In this document: positions 16,542-25,304 of the stretch, piece by piece
Position numbering within the stretch: the first letter of the stretch is position 1
Layout: each line of letters begins with the position of its first letter
Translations under genes and position numbers: made by a program
Assembly: GCA_964596645.1 (NCBI GenBank)
Contig: CAZQVB010000010.1
Location: 1 to 64,000 of the forward strand
Length of the DNA stretch: 64,000 nucleotides
From: CAVQEK01 sp964596645
Lineage (GTDB): Bacteria > Bacteroidota > Bacteroidia > Cytophagales > Cyclobacteriaceae
Reading direction: 5' to 3'
Notes under the pieces: generated by a model
Seen by the model: the letters and a program-made list of their open reading frames with translations, nothing else
Told to the model about the DNA's origin: nothing
Databases searched by the model: none

Positions 16542-17945
16542 TCAGGCGATCAGCTCGCGGGGGTCGATTATTCTGCCGGTCACGGCTACCGCGGCGGCAG
16601 TGAGCGGGCTGGCCAGCATGGTGCGTGCGCCGGGGCCCTGTCGGCCTTCGAAGTTTCTGTTGGAGGTGGAAACAGCCAGTTTGCCTTCCGGTATTTTATC
16701 GTCGTTCATAGCCAGGCATGCCGAGCATCCGGGCTGGCGCAGCATGAAGCCGGCCTCCTCGAGTATGGTAGTCAGTCCTTCTTCAATGGCCTGCTGCTCT
16801 ACCTGCTTGGAGCCGGGTACAATCCAGGCAGTGATGTTGTCAGCTTTTTTTCGGCCTTTCACAAATTTGGCTACCTCGCGCAGGTCTTCGATGCGTCCGT
16901 TGGTACAGCTCCCTACAAATACGTAGTCAACCGCTTTGCCTTTAATTTCGTCGCCGGGTGCAAAGCCCATGTACTGCATGGCTTTTTCGAAGGTCTTTTT
17001 GTTGCTTTCTTCGATATCGGACATAGTGGGTATGGCGCCGGAAATTTTGGTGCCCATTCCGGGGTTGGTGCCGTAGGTGATCATAGGCTCTATATCGGCA
17101 GCATCGTATACCAGCTCTTTGTCGAATACCGCGTCGTCGTCAGAAACCAGTTTCCTCCATTGAGCCACGGCCTTGTCGTATTCAGCTCCCTTCGGAGCAA
17201 ACTCTTTTCCTCTCATGTATTCAAAGGTCGTTTCATCGGGGGCTATGAGGCCGCCACGTGCGCCCATTTCTATGCTCATGTTGCACACCGTCATGCGGCC
17301 TTCCATAGAGAGGCTGCGCATAACAGGGCCGGCGTATTCTACAAAGTAGCCGGTGCCGCCGCTGGCCGTTATTTTAGAAATGATGTACAAGATCACGTCT
17401 TTGGCGGTCACGCCTTTGGAGAGTGTGCCATTGACGGTTATCCGCATTTTCTTTGGCTTGGGCTGCATGATGCATTGTGTGGAAAGCACCATTTCTACCT
17501 CGCTGGTGCCTATGCCAAAAGCCACTGCGCCAAACGCCCCGTGTGTGGATGTGTGGCTATCGCCGCACACGATGGTCATGCCGGGCTGGGTAAGGCCAAG
17601 CTGGGGTCCTATTACGTGCACTATGCCCTGATAGGGGTGGTTGAGGCCATACAGTGTCACGCCGTGCTTGTTGCAATTTTCGGTCAGCTTGTTTACCTGA
17701 AAGCGCGAGAGTTCATCTTTGATGGGCAAGTGCTGATCGGCTGTGGGCACGTTGTGATCGGGAGTGGCCACGGTATGTTGTGGGCGATAAACAGAAATGC
17801 CGCGTCGCTCGATACCCGCAAAGGCCTGAGGACTGGTTACTTCGTGAATGAGGTGCTTGTCGATGTATAGCACACTGGGTCCGCCATCGATCTCGTCTAC
17901 CACGTGCGCGTCCCAGATTTTGTCGAAAAGTGTTTTTCCTGCCAA
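16542..17945 (-). CDS. leuC: 3-isopropylmalate dehydratase, large subunit
   Basis: 467 residues if started at the TTG at 17945 (reading MAGKTLFDKIWDAHVV, the normal LeuC N-terminus). The frame continues to a GTG at 17987, but the extra 14 residues come from AT-rich leader DNA. [4Fe-4S] cluster cysteines lie in 'FVGSCTNGRIEDLR' and 'PGCSACLAMNDD'; 'VCGDSHTSTHGAFGA' is the active-site segment. It is the first gene of leuCDAB, converting isopropylmalates together with LeuD. No leader-peptide attenuator was recognised upstream. Confidence 0.93.
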   Translation of the reverse strand: MAGKTLFDKIWDAHVVDEIDGGPSVLYIDKHLIHEVTSPQAFAGIERRGISVYRPQHTVATPDHNVPTADQHLPIKDELSRFQVNKLTENCNKHGVTLYGLNHPYQGIVHVIGPQLGLTQPGMTIVCGDSHTSTHGAFGAVAFGIGTSEVEMVLSTQCIMQPKPKKMRITVNGTLSKGVTAKDVILYIISKITASGGTGYFVEYAGPVMRSLSMEGRMTVCNMSIEMGARGGLIAPDETTFEYMRGKEFAPKGAEYDKAVAQWRKLVSDDDAVFDKELVYDAADIEPMITYGTNPGMGTKISGAIPTMSDIEESNKKTFEKAMQYMGFAPGDEIKGKAVDYVFVGSCTNGRIEDLREVAKFVKGRKKADNITAWIVPGSKQVEQQAIEEGLTTILEEAGFMLRQPGCSACLAMNDDKIPEGKLAVSTSNRNFEGRQGPGARTMLASPLTAAAVAVTGRIIDPRELIA

Positions 17946-18249
17946 GGTATTTCTTATTAAAAAAGTATATATGATTTGATTCAGCACCCAATAATATGCG
18001 GCAGGGATTGCCTGACATTGGTGCCGGCGGCGCAGTCACCCGAAGTGTATTTTCTTGCTTTAGCGCTTATATTTTGGTCTGCCGTTCTCATCAGTCTTTC
18101 CTGTATCCGTATATCTCGAATGGCTGGCAAAGCTACAAAATAAAAATAGAAATTTGGATGAATCATCGCGATTGGAATGTACGCCTGCGTGTGTTGGCGG
18201 CCTGCCAGAATTTGCTATTGCATGGGTGGGGAAAACTAAAATTTTATGC

Positions 18250-18530
18250 GGAAATGGTGAAATGGTGAAATGGTAGACTGGTGACTGGTAGACTCGTAGA
18301 ATAGCTGAACGCTGAAGGCTCAAAGCTGAAAGGAAATTCACCCAAATCCAGGTCAGCCGATAGTCGGACCGGCAATTTGGTGGAATTGTAGACTGGTGAC
18401 TGGTGGACTCGTAGAATAGTAGACTCGTAGAATAGCTGAAAGCTGAAGGCTCAAAGCTGAAAGAAGGTGAAATGGTGGAATTGTAGACTGGTAGAATAGC
18501 TGAACGCTAAAGGCTCAAAGCTGAAAGGAT
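18250..18530. repeat. Degenerate tandem/dispersed repeat array
   Basis: Three copies of a roughly 36-bp unit (GTAGAATAGCTGAAnGCT..., then AAGGCTCAAAGCTGAAAG) occur at about 18296-18332, 18428-18463 and 18491-18528. They are interspersed with variants of 'TGGTAGACTGGTGACTGG' and 'GTGAAATGGTG'. A copy of the 17-bp CCGGTCCGACTATCG element lies inside at 18356-18372 (minus). No coding frame is credible here. Confidence 0.7.
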
Positions 18531-18540
18531 GACCATGCCT

Positions 18541-19074
18541 AAATGAGGTTGACTTTTAACTGTCAATATTTAATAGCTCTTGCAGGTCGTCCGTGGCTGA
18601 TTTTCAACATTGGCAAAAAAATGCTGCCATGCCCGCAAAGCCAGTCGCGCACCCGCTATTTTGACTGGCCGGCACAGCAAACGTACAGTATTCCAGAACT
18701 TGTTTCAGGATCTGCCCCATAGCCAAAAGATGCTGAAATAAATCCAGCATGACCTGTTGTGAGAGGGCAGAAGACGTAAAAATTCCATCAGCCTGACAAG
18801 CCCCCCACCTTCATCATTAGCGAAGCGAACCAATCTGCTGGCTATCAGGCGCAATATTTTAGGACAGGCAAGTTCAGTATGATGGGCTGAGTGAGGGTGG
18901 ATGGTTATAAAATTGCGCCTGCCTTGTTGCGTGTCCTCACGCACCAACAGCTGATACGCCTGATTTGTGATTACCCAAACCAAAGCGCTGGTTGGCCATA
19001 CGAAGAGCAGAATGGTGTTCGGGATAGATGGTGTTTGTATAAATTTGTCGCTACCGCTAAATCGTCCGCTCAGC
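18541..19074. other. Non-coding stretch with inverted REP-like motifs
   Basis: No supported gene. Two related motifs in inverted orientation, at 18693-18713 (CCAGAACTTGTTTCAGGATCT) and 18728-18753 (complement of GTCATGCTGGATTTATTTCA...), resemble dispersed repeats common in Bacteroidota genomes. A TAAATTTG at 19040-19047 could be the -7 element for the next gene. Confidence 0.5.
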
Positions 19075-19977
19075 ATGCTCAAGATTGCCTGGAACGCTTT
19101 ATATACACACCCGCTTCCGGTTGGCCATCGCTTCCCGATGGCTAAGTACGAGCTGTTGCCCGAGCAGCTGCTTTATGAAGGTACCATCACACAAGACAAT
19201 CTTTTCAGCCCCGACTCCGCCAGCACCCAGGATGTGCTGCGCGCGCATTGCCCTGCTTATCTGCAAAAGCTCACCACCGGCACACTCAGCCGGCAAGAGG
19301 AGCGGCAAATGGGTTTTCCTTACTCGGCCGGCCTGGTGCAGCGCGAGCTGATTATAGCGCGTGGCACCATCGATGCCGCCCTGTTCGCCCTTCAGTATGG
19401 CGTTGCCATGAATATAGCCGGCGGCACGCACCATGCTTTCAGCGATCGGGGAGAGGGCTTTTGTCTGCTCAACGATATCGCCATAGCCGCCTTATACCTA
19501 TTGGAGCACCAACTGGCCACACGCATTTTGGTGGTAGACCTGGACGTGCACCAGGGAAATGGTACCGCTGAGATATTTGCCCGGGAGCCGAGGGTATACA
19601 CCTTTAGCATGCACGGAAAGAAGAACTACCCGCTGCGCAAGGAGCGCTCAGATCTGGACATTGCCCTGGACGATGGCACGGGGGATAAGCACTACATGAA
19701 AGCGCTACACAATGCATTGCCTAAGCTTTTTGACGAAATCATGCCACAGTTCGTGTTTTACCTATCGGGTGTGGATGTGCTGGCCAGCGATAAGCTGGGC
19801 CGGTTGGGGATGAGCCTCTCAGGCTGCAGGGCGCGAGACCAATATGTGCTGATGCAGTGCAGGAAGCACAACGTACCCGTGGCAGTGAGTATGGGCGGAG
19901 GCTATTCTGAACGCATCGCCGACATCGTAGAAGCCCATGCCAATACCTACCGGCTGGCACAGGAGCTGTATTTTTAA
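19075..19977 (+). CDS. Histone deacetylase-family amidohydrolase
   Basis: 300 residues from the ATG at 19075 (MLKIAWNALYTHPLPVGHRFP); the frame extends upstream through repeat-like DNA and was not used. Class I HDAC-fold motifs are 'AGGTHHAFSDRGEGFCLLNDIA' (tandem catalytic His), 'VVDLDVHQGNGTAEIF' (zinc-binding Asp and His) and the C-terminal 'AVSMGGGYS'. Bacterial members deacetylate small substrates such as acetylpolyamines or acetoin-pathway proteins, and the substrate here is unknown. It is isolated, with repeats on the left and a convergent ABC permease on the right. Confidence 0.9.
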   Translation: MLKIAWNALYTHPLPVGHRFPMAKYELLPEQLLYEGTITQDNLFSPDSASTQDVLRAHCPAYLQKLTTGTLSRQEERQMGFPYSAGLVQRELIIARGTIDAALFALQYGVAMNIAGGTHHAFSDRGEGFCLLNDIAIAALYLLEHQLATRILVVDLDVHQGNGTAEIFAREPRVYTFSMHGKKNYPLRKERSDLDIALDDGTGDKHYMKALHNALPKLFDEIMPQFVFYLSGVDVLASDKLGRLGMSLSGCRARDQYVLMQCRKHNVPVAVSMGGGYSERIADIVEAHANTYRLAQELYF

Positions 19978-20097
19978 GAGAGCAATAGGGCCGTGGGATT
20001 TTATATATGAAACATTGAAGATAGTGATGACGGAGGCATGATCTTCATGTGGCTCGTTCTAAAAGCGAACATCTCACATTTAACCCCACACCTCGCC

Positions 20098-21330
20098 TTA
20101 CTCATATCGCAGCGATTCGATGGGGTCGAGGCGGGAAGCTTTGTAGGCAGGATAGAAGCCAGAGACAAGCCCCACCACCAGGCAAACTATAAAGCCCATG
20201 ATCACCCATTCCCAGGGCGCTACAAAGGCTCCTGAACCTACCAACAGTGAAATGCTGTTGCCAATGGCTATACCCAAAATTACCCCGCCAATGCCGCCCA
20301 GCATGCATATGGCAATCGCCTCGAGGAGAAACTGCTGACGAATTTTTTTGGGAGTGGCGCCTATGGCCTTTCGTATGCCTATCTCACGTGTGCGCTCCGT
20401 CACCGATACCAGCATTATGTTCATAAGGCCAATGGAAGCGCCTAGCAGTGTGATGAGGCCTATGGCAAAGCCACCAATGCGCATGTAGCCGCTGATCTCG
20501 TTCAGTTCTTCTTCCAGGGTTTTGTTTACTTCTATATCAAAAGAGTTTTCCTGTCCCGGTTCATCCTGGCGGATGCGGCGCATGAGGCTTGTCGCCTCGC
20601 CAATGGCATAGTCCATGCGCGTAGGATCGCTCACCGACACGGTGATGTCGTAATCGAGAAAGCCGCGGTTGGCAATGCGTATGGCGCTTTTCAGGGGTAT
20701 GAACACTGTGCGGTCGGCATTTGTGTCGCCACCGAAGCCGCCTTTTTCTTCCAGCACACCCACCACCCTGAATTTTGATCCGTAAAAGGTGATCTCTTTA
20801 TTGACAGGATCTTCATTGGGAAAAAGATCATTCACCACTTCGTGACCTACCAGTGCGTAGTTGGCGGCATTGTCCACATCAAACTCATTGAAGTTGCGGC
20901 CACCCACTATGTTGTAGTTGCGTATGAGCATATAGTTTTCGTCTACCCCCCGCACGGTGTAGTCGGGGTTGGTCTTTTGCGATAGCCTTTTCAGCTCCAC
21001 ACCGCGCGACAGGTTCATATGAACGGTCACCAATCCGGTTTCAAACATTTCCTTAAACAGCAGCACCTCATCTTTTTGCAGCAGCGGGAATTGTTTTTGC
21101 TCCTTACCCTCCTGTACATTGCGGTCGGGCCGCTTTCTTTCAACATCGAAAGTATTGGCGCCGAGGCTGGAGAAGCTGATATTGATGGAGGCCTTGAGGC
21201 CGTCGATGGCCGTGAGTATGCCTACCAGCGACGTGATGCCTATGGCAATGATGGCCGCAGTGAGTATGCTGCGCAGCAGGTTGCCTTTGATCGACCGTAT
21301 GCTTTCCTGTATGTTCTCTTTTATATTCAT
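20098..21330 (-). CDS. MacB/FtsX-type ABC transporter permease
   Basis: 410 residues. An N-terminal membrane helix ('LLRSILTAAIIAIGITSLVGILTAI') is followed by a periplasmic MacB_PCD domain of about 230 residues and a C-terminal FtsX domain with three helices ('IGLITLLGASIGLMNIMLV', 'ERTREIGIRKAIGATPKKI', then two more spans). Such permeases work with a LolD/MacB-like ATPase in lipoprotein, peptide or drug transport. No ATPase or membrane-fusion partner is in the window, so the cargo cannot be assigned. It ends in 'SRLDPIESLRYE', the standard tail of this family. Confidence 0.9.
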   Translation of the reverse strand: MNIKENIQESIRSIKGNLLRSILTAAIIAIGITSLVGILTAIDGLKASINISFSSLGANTFDVERKRPDRNVQEGKEQKQFPLLQKDEVLLFKEMFETGLVTVHMNLSRGVELKRLSQKTNPDYTVRGVDENYMLIRNYNIVGGRNFNEFDVDNAANYALVGHEVVNDLFPNEDPVNKEITFYGSKFRVVGVLEEKGGFGGDTNADRTVFIPLKSAIRIANRGFLDYDITVSVSDPTRMDYAIGEATSLMRRIRQDEPGQENSFDIEVNKTLEEELNEISGYMRIGGFAIGLITLLGASIGLMNIMLVSVTERTREIGIRKAIGATPKKIRQQFLLEAIAICMLGGIGGVILGIAIGNSISLLVGSGAFVAPWEWVIMGFIVCLVVGLVSGFYPAYKASRLDPIESLRYE

Positions 21331-21528
21331 GTATTTGTCTTTGTGCTTCTGTAGCCTCTGTACGCTGTATGCCCGGATGTCACACTTCTTACGGCGCCTT
21401 CAAATAAATAAGTCCATTGCTTACTTTTAGGCATCGCAATTTTAAATGTACTGCAATTTGCGATAGTCACTAACTAATATTATTTCAGGTTCGTTATTCG
21501 TACATTATCGGTTTTATACATATTCCAG

Positions 21529-22785
21529 ATGCGCATATTCTCATTTATCGTTTTTGTATTCATCTCTCTTTCTTCCCTCGCCAACACCATTTTCATCCCC
21601 ATGGATCAGTCGCAGGCCAATCATCTGAAAGCCTATGGCATTGCCTATTGGGTGCTGGATGCCGGCGTAGAGATCGACTGGTTGCTCAACTACCAGGGGG
21701 GCAGCTTTATGGTAAACCACAGCCAGAAAATAGAAAATGAACTCATTATACGCGGGGTGAGCTATGAAGTGATCTCCGATGCACGGGCTACACAGATTCT
21801 TACTGACATCGCCAGCCCGTCTTCCAACACTGATGCGATGAAGCTGGAGAAGGCGCCAAAAGTGGCCGTATATTCACCAAAAAGCGCCCAGCCCTGGGAC
21901 GATGCCGTCACCCTGGTGCTCACCTATGCCGAAATTCCATATGACGTGATTTTCGACGATGAGGTGATGTATGATGAATTGCCCAAGTACGACTGGCTGC
22001 ATTTGCACCACGAAGATTTTACCGGGCAATTTGGCAAGTTTGAGCGCACTTACCGCAATTTTCCCTGGTATATTCAACAGAAGAGGGAGTTTAGAGAATC
22101 GGCCAGTAAGCACGGTTACGATAAGGTTTCTGACATGAAGCTGGCGGTAGCAAAGAAGATACGCAGCTATGTGAGCGGCGGCGGCTTCTTGTTTGCCATG
22201 TGCTCGGCCACCGACACCTACGACATAGCACTGGCCGCCGATGGCGTAGACATTTGTGCTGCCGTGTACGACGGCGATCCGCCGGACCCCGATGCACAGG
22301 CCAGGCTCAATTACAACGATTGCTTCGCTTTTGAAGATTTTAGGCTGGTCATGGATCCATATTATTACGAATACTCCAACATTGACAATGAACCACAGGA
22401 ACGGGGCTTGCAGGAGGGCAATGATTTTTTTACGCTTTTTGAGTTCTCTGCCAAGTGGGACCCCATACCCACCATGCTCACCCAAAACCACGTGAAAGTC
22501 ATTAAAGGATTTATGGGCCAGACTACCGGCTACAAGAAATCGCTGGTGAAGGCCGATGCGGTGACGATGGGTGAAACCAAAGGTATAGAGGAGGTGAAGT
22601 ACCTGCACGGCGTGTTTGGCAATGGCTTCTGGACGTTCTACGGCGGCCACGACCCGGAAGATTACCAACACATAGTTGGCGAAGAGCCCACCGATCTGAA
22701 CCTGCACCCCAATTCGCCTGGCTACAGGCTCATACTGAACAACATACTCTTCCCAGCCGCCAAGAAAAAGAAGCAAAAGACCTGA
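21529..22785 (+). CDS. Secreted protein of the family commonly labelled 'asparagine synthetase B' in Bacteroidota
   Basis: 418 residues with an N-terminal signal peptide (MRIFSFIVFVFISLSSLA, cleavage near residue 18). The body begins 'IPMDQSQANHLKAYGIAYWVL', a conserved start for a Bacteroidota family carried in databases as asparagine synthetase B. I see none of the Asn-synthase ATP-binding motifs and no N-terminal Cys nucleophile. A 'SGGGFLFAMCSATDTYD' stretch (about residues 215-231) resembles the nucleophile elbow of ThuA/class-I glutamine-amidotransferase-like folds, and 'WLHLHHEDFTGQFGKF' is also notable. It is probably periplasmic with unknown activity; the enzyme name should not be taken literally. 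Confidence 0.65.
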   Translation: MRIFSFIVFVFISLSSLANTIFIPMDQSQANHLKAYGIAYWVLDAGVEIDWLLNYQGGSFMVNHSQKIENELIIRGVSYEVISDARATQILTDIASPSSNTDAMKLEKAPKVAVYSPKSAQPWDDAVTLVLTYAEIPYDVIFDDEVMYDELPKYDWLHLHHEDFTGQFGKFERTYRNFPWYIQQKREFRESASKHGYDKVSDMKLAVAKKIRSYVSGGGFLFAMCSATDTYDIALAADGVDICAAVYDGDPPDPDAQARLNYNDCFAFEDFRLVMDPYYYEYSNIDNEPQERGLQEGNDFFTLFEFSAKWDPIPTMLTQNHVKVIKGFMGQTTGYKKSLVKADAVTMGETKGIEEVKYLHGVFGNGFWTFYGGHDPEDYQHIVGEEPTDLNLHPNSPGYRLILNNILFPAAKKKKQKT

Positions 22786-22979
22786 GGAAGAACCCACCAT
22801 CTGCCAACAGTACTGTTGGCTATTTTTCTTATATAGCCATAGATGCTGATGGACTGCTTATGCCAGCGTGGTCGTTTCATTTTGCCGGTATGCTGCATGG
22901 ATGAAAATTCAGCTCCTTGCGAACAATGCCGGTGAATCGCCTGTTTGCTCTTTTTTTCAATCATACTATTTTTAAAAAC

Positions 22980-23399
22980 ATGCTATCACATCTTGTATAC
23001 ATCAGCAGGCTTACGCCTAAATGCACCGATTCGGAGATCGAAAAAATTTTAGCCTCCAGCAGAAAGAATAATCCTGAGCTGGAAGTCACCGGGGTTCTGT
23101 TGTATTCAGACACCCACTTTTTGCAGTACATAGAGGGCGACTATAAAAAACTGATCGCACTCTACGACAAAATAAAGGAGGACGATAGGCACAAAAATGC
23201 CGTAATGCTCGCCAATGGCCCCATCAAAGAGCGCTCCTTTCCCAGCTGGCAAATGGGCTCCAAAAAAGTGAATGAAAAGGAAATCCAATTGAAATCTGAA
23301 ATGAGTGAGGAGGATAAAAGAAATTTTCTGGCCTTATTTTCCGATGAGCAAAGTGAAAATACGCGTGCAAGGGAAATTATAGAGCGTTTTTTCAAATGA
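22980..23399 (+). CDS. BLUF-domain blue-light sensor
   Basis: 139 residues starting at the ATG at 22980 (MLSHLVYISR). The BLUF flavin-binding domain covers about residues 1-95. It has the conserved Tyr in 'LVYISR', Asn in 'NNPELEVTGVLLY', Gln in 'FLQYIEG' and the Trp/Met region 'PSWQMGS'. It binds FAD and signals through a Tyr-Gln hydrogen-bond switch. There is no output domain other than a C-terminal helical tail ('EEDKRNFLALFSDEQ', 'REIIERFFK'), so it is a short BLUF protein that must act on a partner. No cyclase or EAL gene is adjacent; the partner is unknown. Confidence 0.88.
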   Translation: MLSHLVYISRLTPKCTDSEIEKILASSRKNNPELEVTGVLLYSDTHFLQYIEGDYKKLIALYDKIKEDDRHKNAVMLANGPIKERSFPSWQMGSKKVNEKEIQLKSEMSEEDKRNFLALFSDEQSENTRAREIIERFFK

Positions 23400-23444
23400 G
23401 CCATCAAGAGGCTCCATGCCGAAGGCCTCTTCCTACGGTAAGGA

Positions 23445-25289
23445 TCAATTAAAAAACATCCACCGAACACCGGCATCGAACACACGCGACTGCCCGGTGT
23501 AATATGGGAATGTGAAATATCCATCACCCGCGGACTGGTTGCCGTGGGTGAGCTTCAAAAACACCGTGACGTGATCGATCTGAAAATCCAGGAAAAAATC
23601 TGCCAAAAGGTAAGCAGGTATCCGGAAATCATCCTGTAGGTGAAACTGCTGTATGGCCGGGTCGTAGGCAAGCGCCCGGAAGGCGCTTTTATAATGCATG
23701 TCTACACCGGCCTCTATATAGATGGCCCCGTTAAACAGCCGGTTTCCGTAGAAAATCCTTGAGTTGGCAAAATACTCCGGTATGCGAAATGGGTTCACCG
23801 CATCTGCCGAGCCGGATTTGACGGTGTAAATAAATTCATTTCGAAAATGGAAGTTCTGGAGCAAGGTGAAGTCGAGAGCCACACCCGGCCTCCACAGCGC
23901 GGCCACATCGCCTGATTGCGCGGGTGTCTGGTCATAGTCGTAGTATATATAGTTGCTCACGCGGTCCAGCGTGATGTAGGGATAAAAGCGCATACCTTTC
24001 CACCGCACGATAATGCCCCCCTTGATGTGGTCGGAGACCACAGGCTGGAAATCATTTTGCCATTCGTGATGATTGCCAAAGTGGCTTTGCTGTATAATGT
24101 CGGGCTGGGAGCGGGTGCGCCAATATTGCGCTTTCAGAAAATTCATGGTGTAGTCACCGCCAATGCGGTAGTAGCCGCCCAACAGATATTCACCACTGGT
24201 TTGCAAATACTGTAGCGAGTCGAAATCGAAGCGGAGGTTGTAGCCGCCGTAGCTTTCAAAAGCATTTTCCTTTCCAGGCAGATAGCGGTTGGTATAGTTC
24301 CAGGTGCGAAAGCGCCCGTAGAAGTTGTAAAAAAACTTCGTGTAATCACCCTTCAGGCCAAACTCATTGACAAACCGGTTGAACCTGCTTTGATTCTGTG
24401 TGGAATCCGGATTGATGAGTACCCGGCGGTAGTATTCAAAATCGGCCGATGTAAGCGACTCGTCGCGGTAGAAGTACTTGTTCTGCACGAAGCGCATCTG
24501 ATGATACAGCTGAAACTCCGGACGCACCTTGTACTCATTATAAGCCTGTATTTCCAGTCGAAAGTCCTGGCTCTCGGCGTCTTCCAGATTGGTGCTGACG
24601 AAGTCGGTGAAGTAGGCGCTTAGGGGTTCACCTTCCGGCACCGTAAGCCCGCCATTCTCCTCCACCTCGTGGTTCAACCTGCTCAGCGTAAAGATGCCGG
24701 TATATTTGTCATTGGGCGATCGGTAGTGTGTGTGCAGATGATAAGCCGTCGATACCGTTTGCCTGTCGCCCCTGCCGGTGCTATTCACCTGCTTTTCGGC
24801 CGTCATTCTGCGAAAGTGAAAGCCGGCATTCCAATAGGGCGTAATATTGCGCGAGTGCTTTACATTGGTGAGCGACCGGCCACCACCGCCAAGCGCCACA
24901 TTCAGCAGAGTATATGGCGATTTCGTGTCATAAAGCTCTATTTCCTCCGCCTCGGTGTAGTAGAAGCGGTAGGCATCGAAGCCCGATTGCGCACCAATCA
25001 CAGATGGTGGCTGATAAAATACCGGGCGGATGGCCGTGCCTATATTGCCCAGATCCTGATACATGTTTTCAGCATCATTCACATAGTTGAACTGATGAAA
25101 ACCGGTCACCAGCGTGTCGATGTTGCGCAGGTTGTATCGATTGTATTTGATATCGCCTACCGTGAGAAAAAAGGTAGAAAAAGGACCATACACCATCTGG
25201 GTAGAATCGTCGATGATCTGGCTCTGGGCCTGTACCGTACAGGTGGCCCACATCAGAATGATGGCTATGGTGAGAAGTGCTTTGCGCAT
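23445..25289 (-). CDS. Putative outer-membrane porin of the Bacteroidota type
   Basis: 614 residues. A signal peptide (MRKALLTIAIILMWATCTVQAQ) is followed by an aromatic-rich sequence of alternating polar and hydrophobic strands, typical of the 'putative porin' family that starts 'YGPFSTFFLTVGDIKYNRY' and has 'GGGGRSLTNVKHSRNI'. It ends 'GQSRVFDAGVRWMFFN', a final beta strand. It sits 15 nt after lpxK on the same strand, so a cell-envelope operon is likely. Substrate and strand number cannot be given from the sequence. Confidence 0.8.
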   Translation of the reverse strand: MRKALLTIAIILMWATCTVQAQSQIIDDSTQMVYGPFSTFFLTVGDIKYNRYNLRNIDTLVTGFHQFNYVNDAENMYQDLGNIGTAIRPVFYQPPSVIGAQSGFDAYRFYYTEAEEIELYDTKSPYTLLNVALGGGGRSLTNVKHSRNITPYWNAGFHFRRMTAEKQVNSTGRGDRQTVSTAYHLHTHYRSPNDKYTGIFTLSRLNHEVEENGGLTVPEGEPLSAYFTDFVSTNLEDAESQDFRLEIQAYNEYKVRPEFQLYHQMRFVQNKYFYRDESLTSADFEYYRRVLINPDSTQNQSRFNRFVNEFGLKGDYTKFFYNFYGRFRTWNYTNRYLPGKENAFESYGGYNLRFDFDSLQYLQTSGEYLLGGYYRIGGDYTMNFLKAQYWRTRSQPDIIQQSHFGNHHEWQNDFQPVVSDHIKGGIIVRWKGMRFYPYITLDRVSNYIYYDYDQTPAQSGDVAALWRPGVALDFTLLQNFHFRNEFIYTVKSGSADAVNPFRIPEYFANSRIFYGNRLFNGAIYIEAGVDMHYKSAFRALAYDPAIQQFHLQDDFRIPAYLLADFFLDFQIDHVTVFLKLTHGNQSAGDGYFTFPYYTGQSRVFDAGVRWMFFN

Positions 25290-25304
25290 GTTACGGCTGC
25301 AATT

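Noticed and set aside
18239..18540. Repeat units considered as a CRISPR array
   Set aside because: Units are irregular in length and spacing, spacers are themselves repeated, and no cas genes are present.
18705..19082. 125-codon open frame on the minus strand upstream of the HDAC-like gene
   Set aside because: No family features; its C-terminal part translates REP-like repeats and it overlaps the start of the HDAC-like gene.
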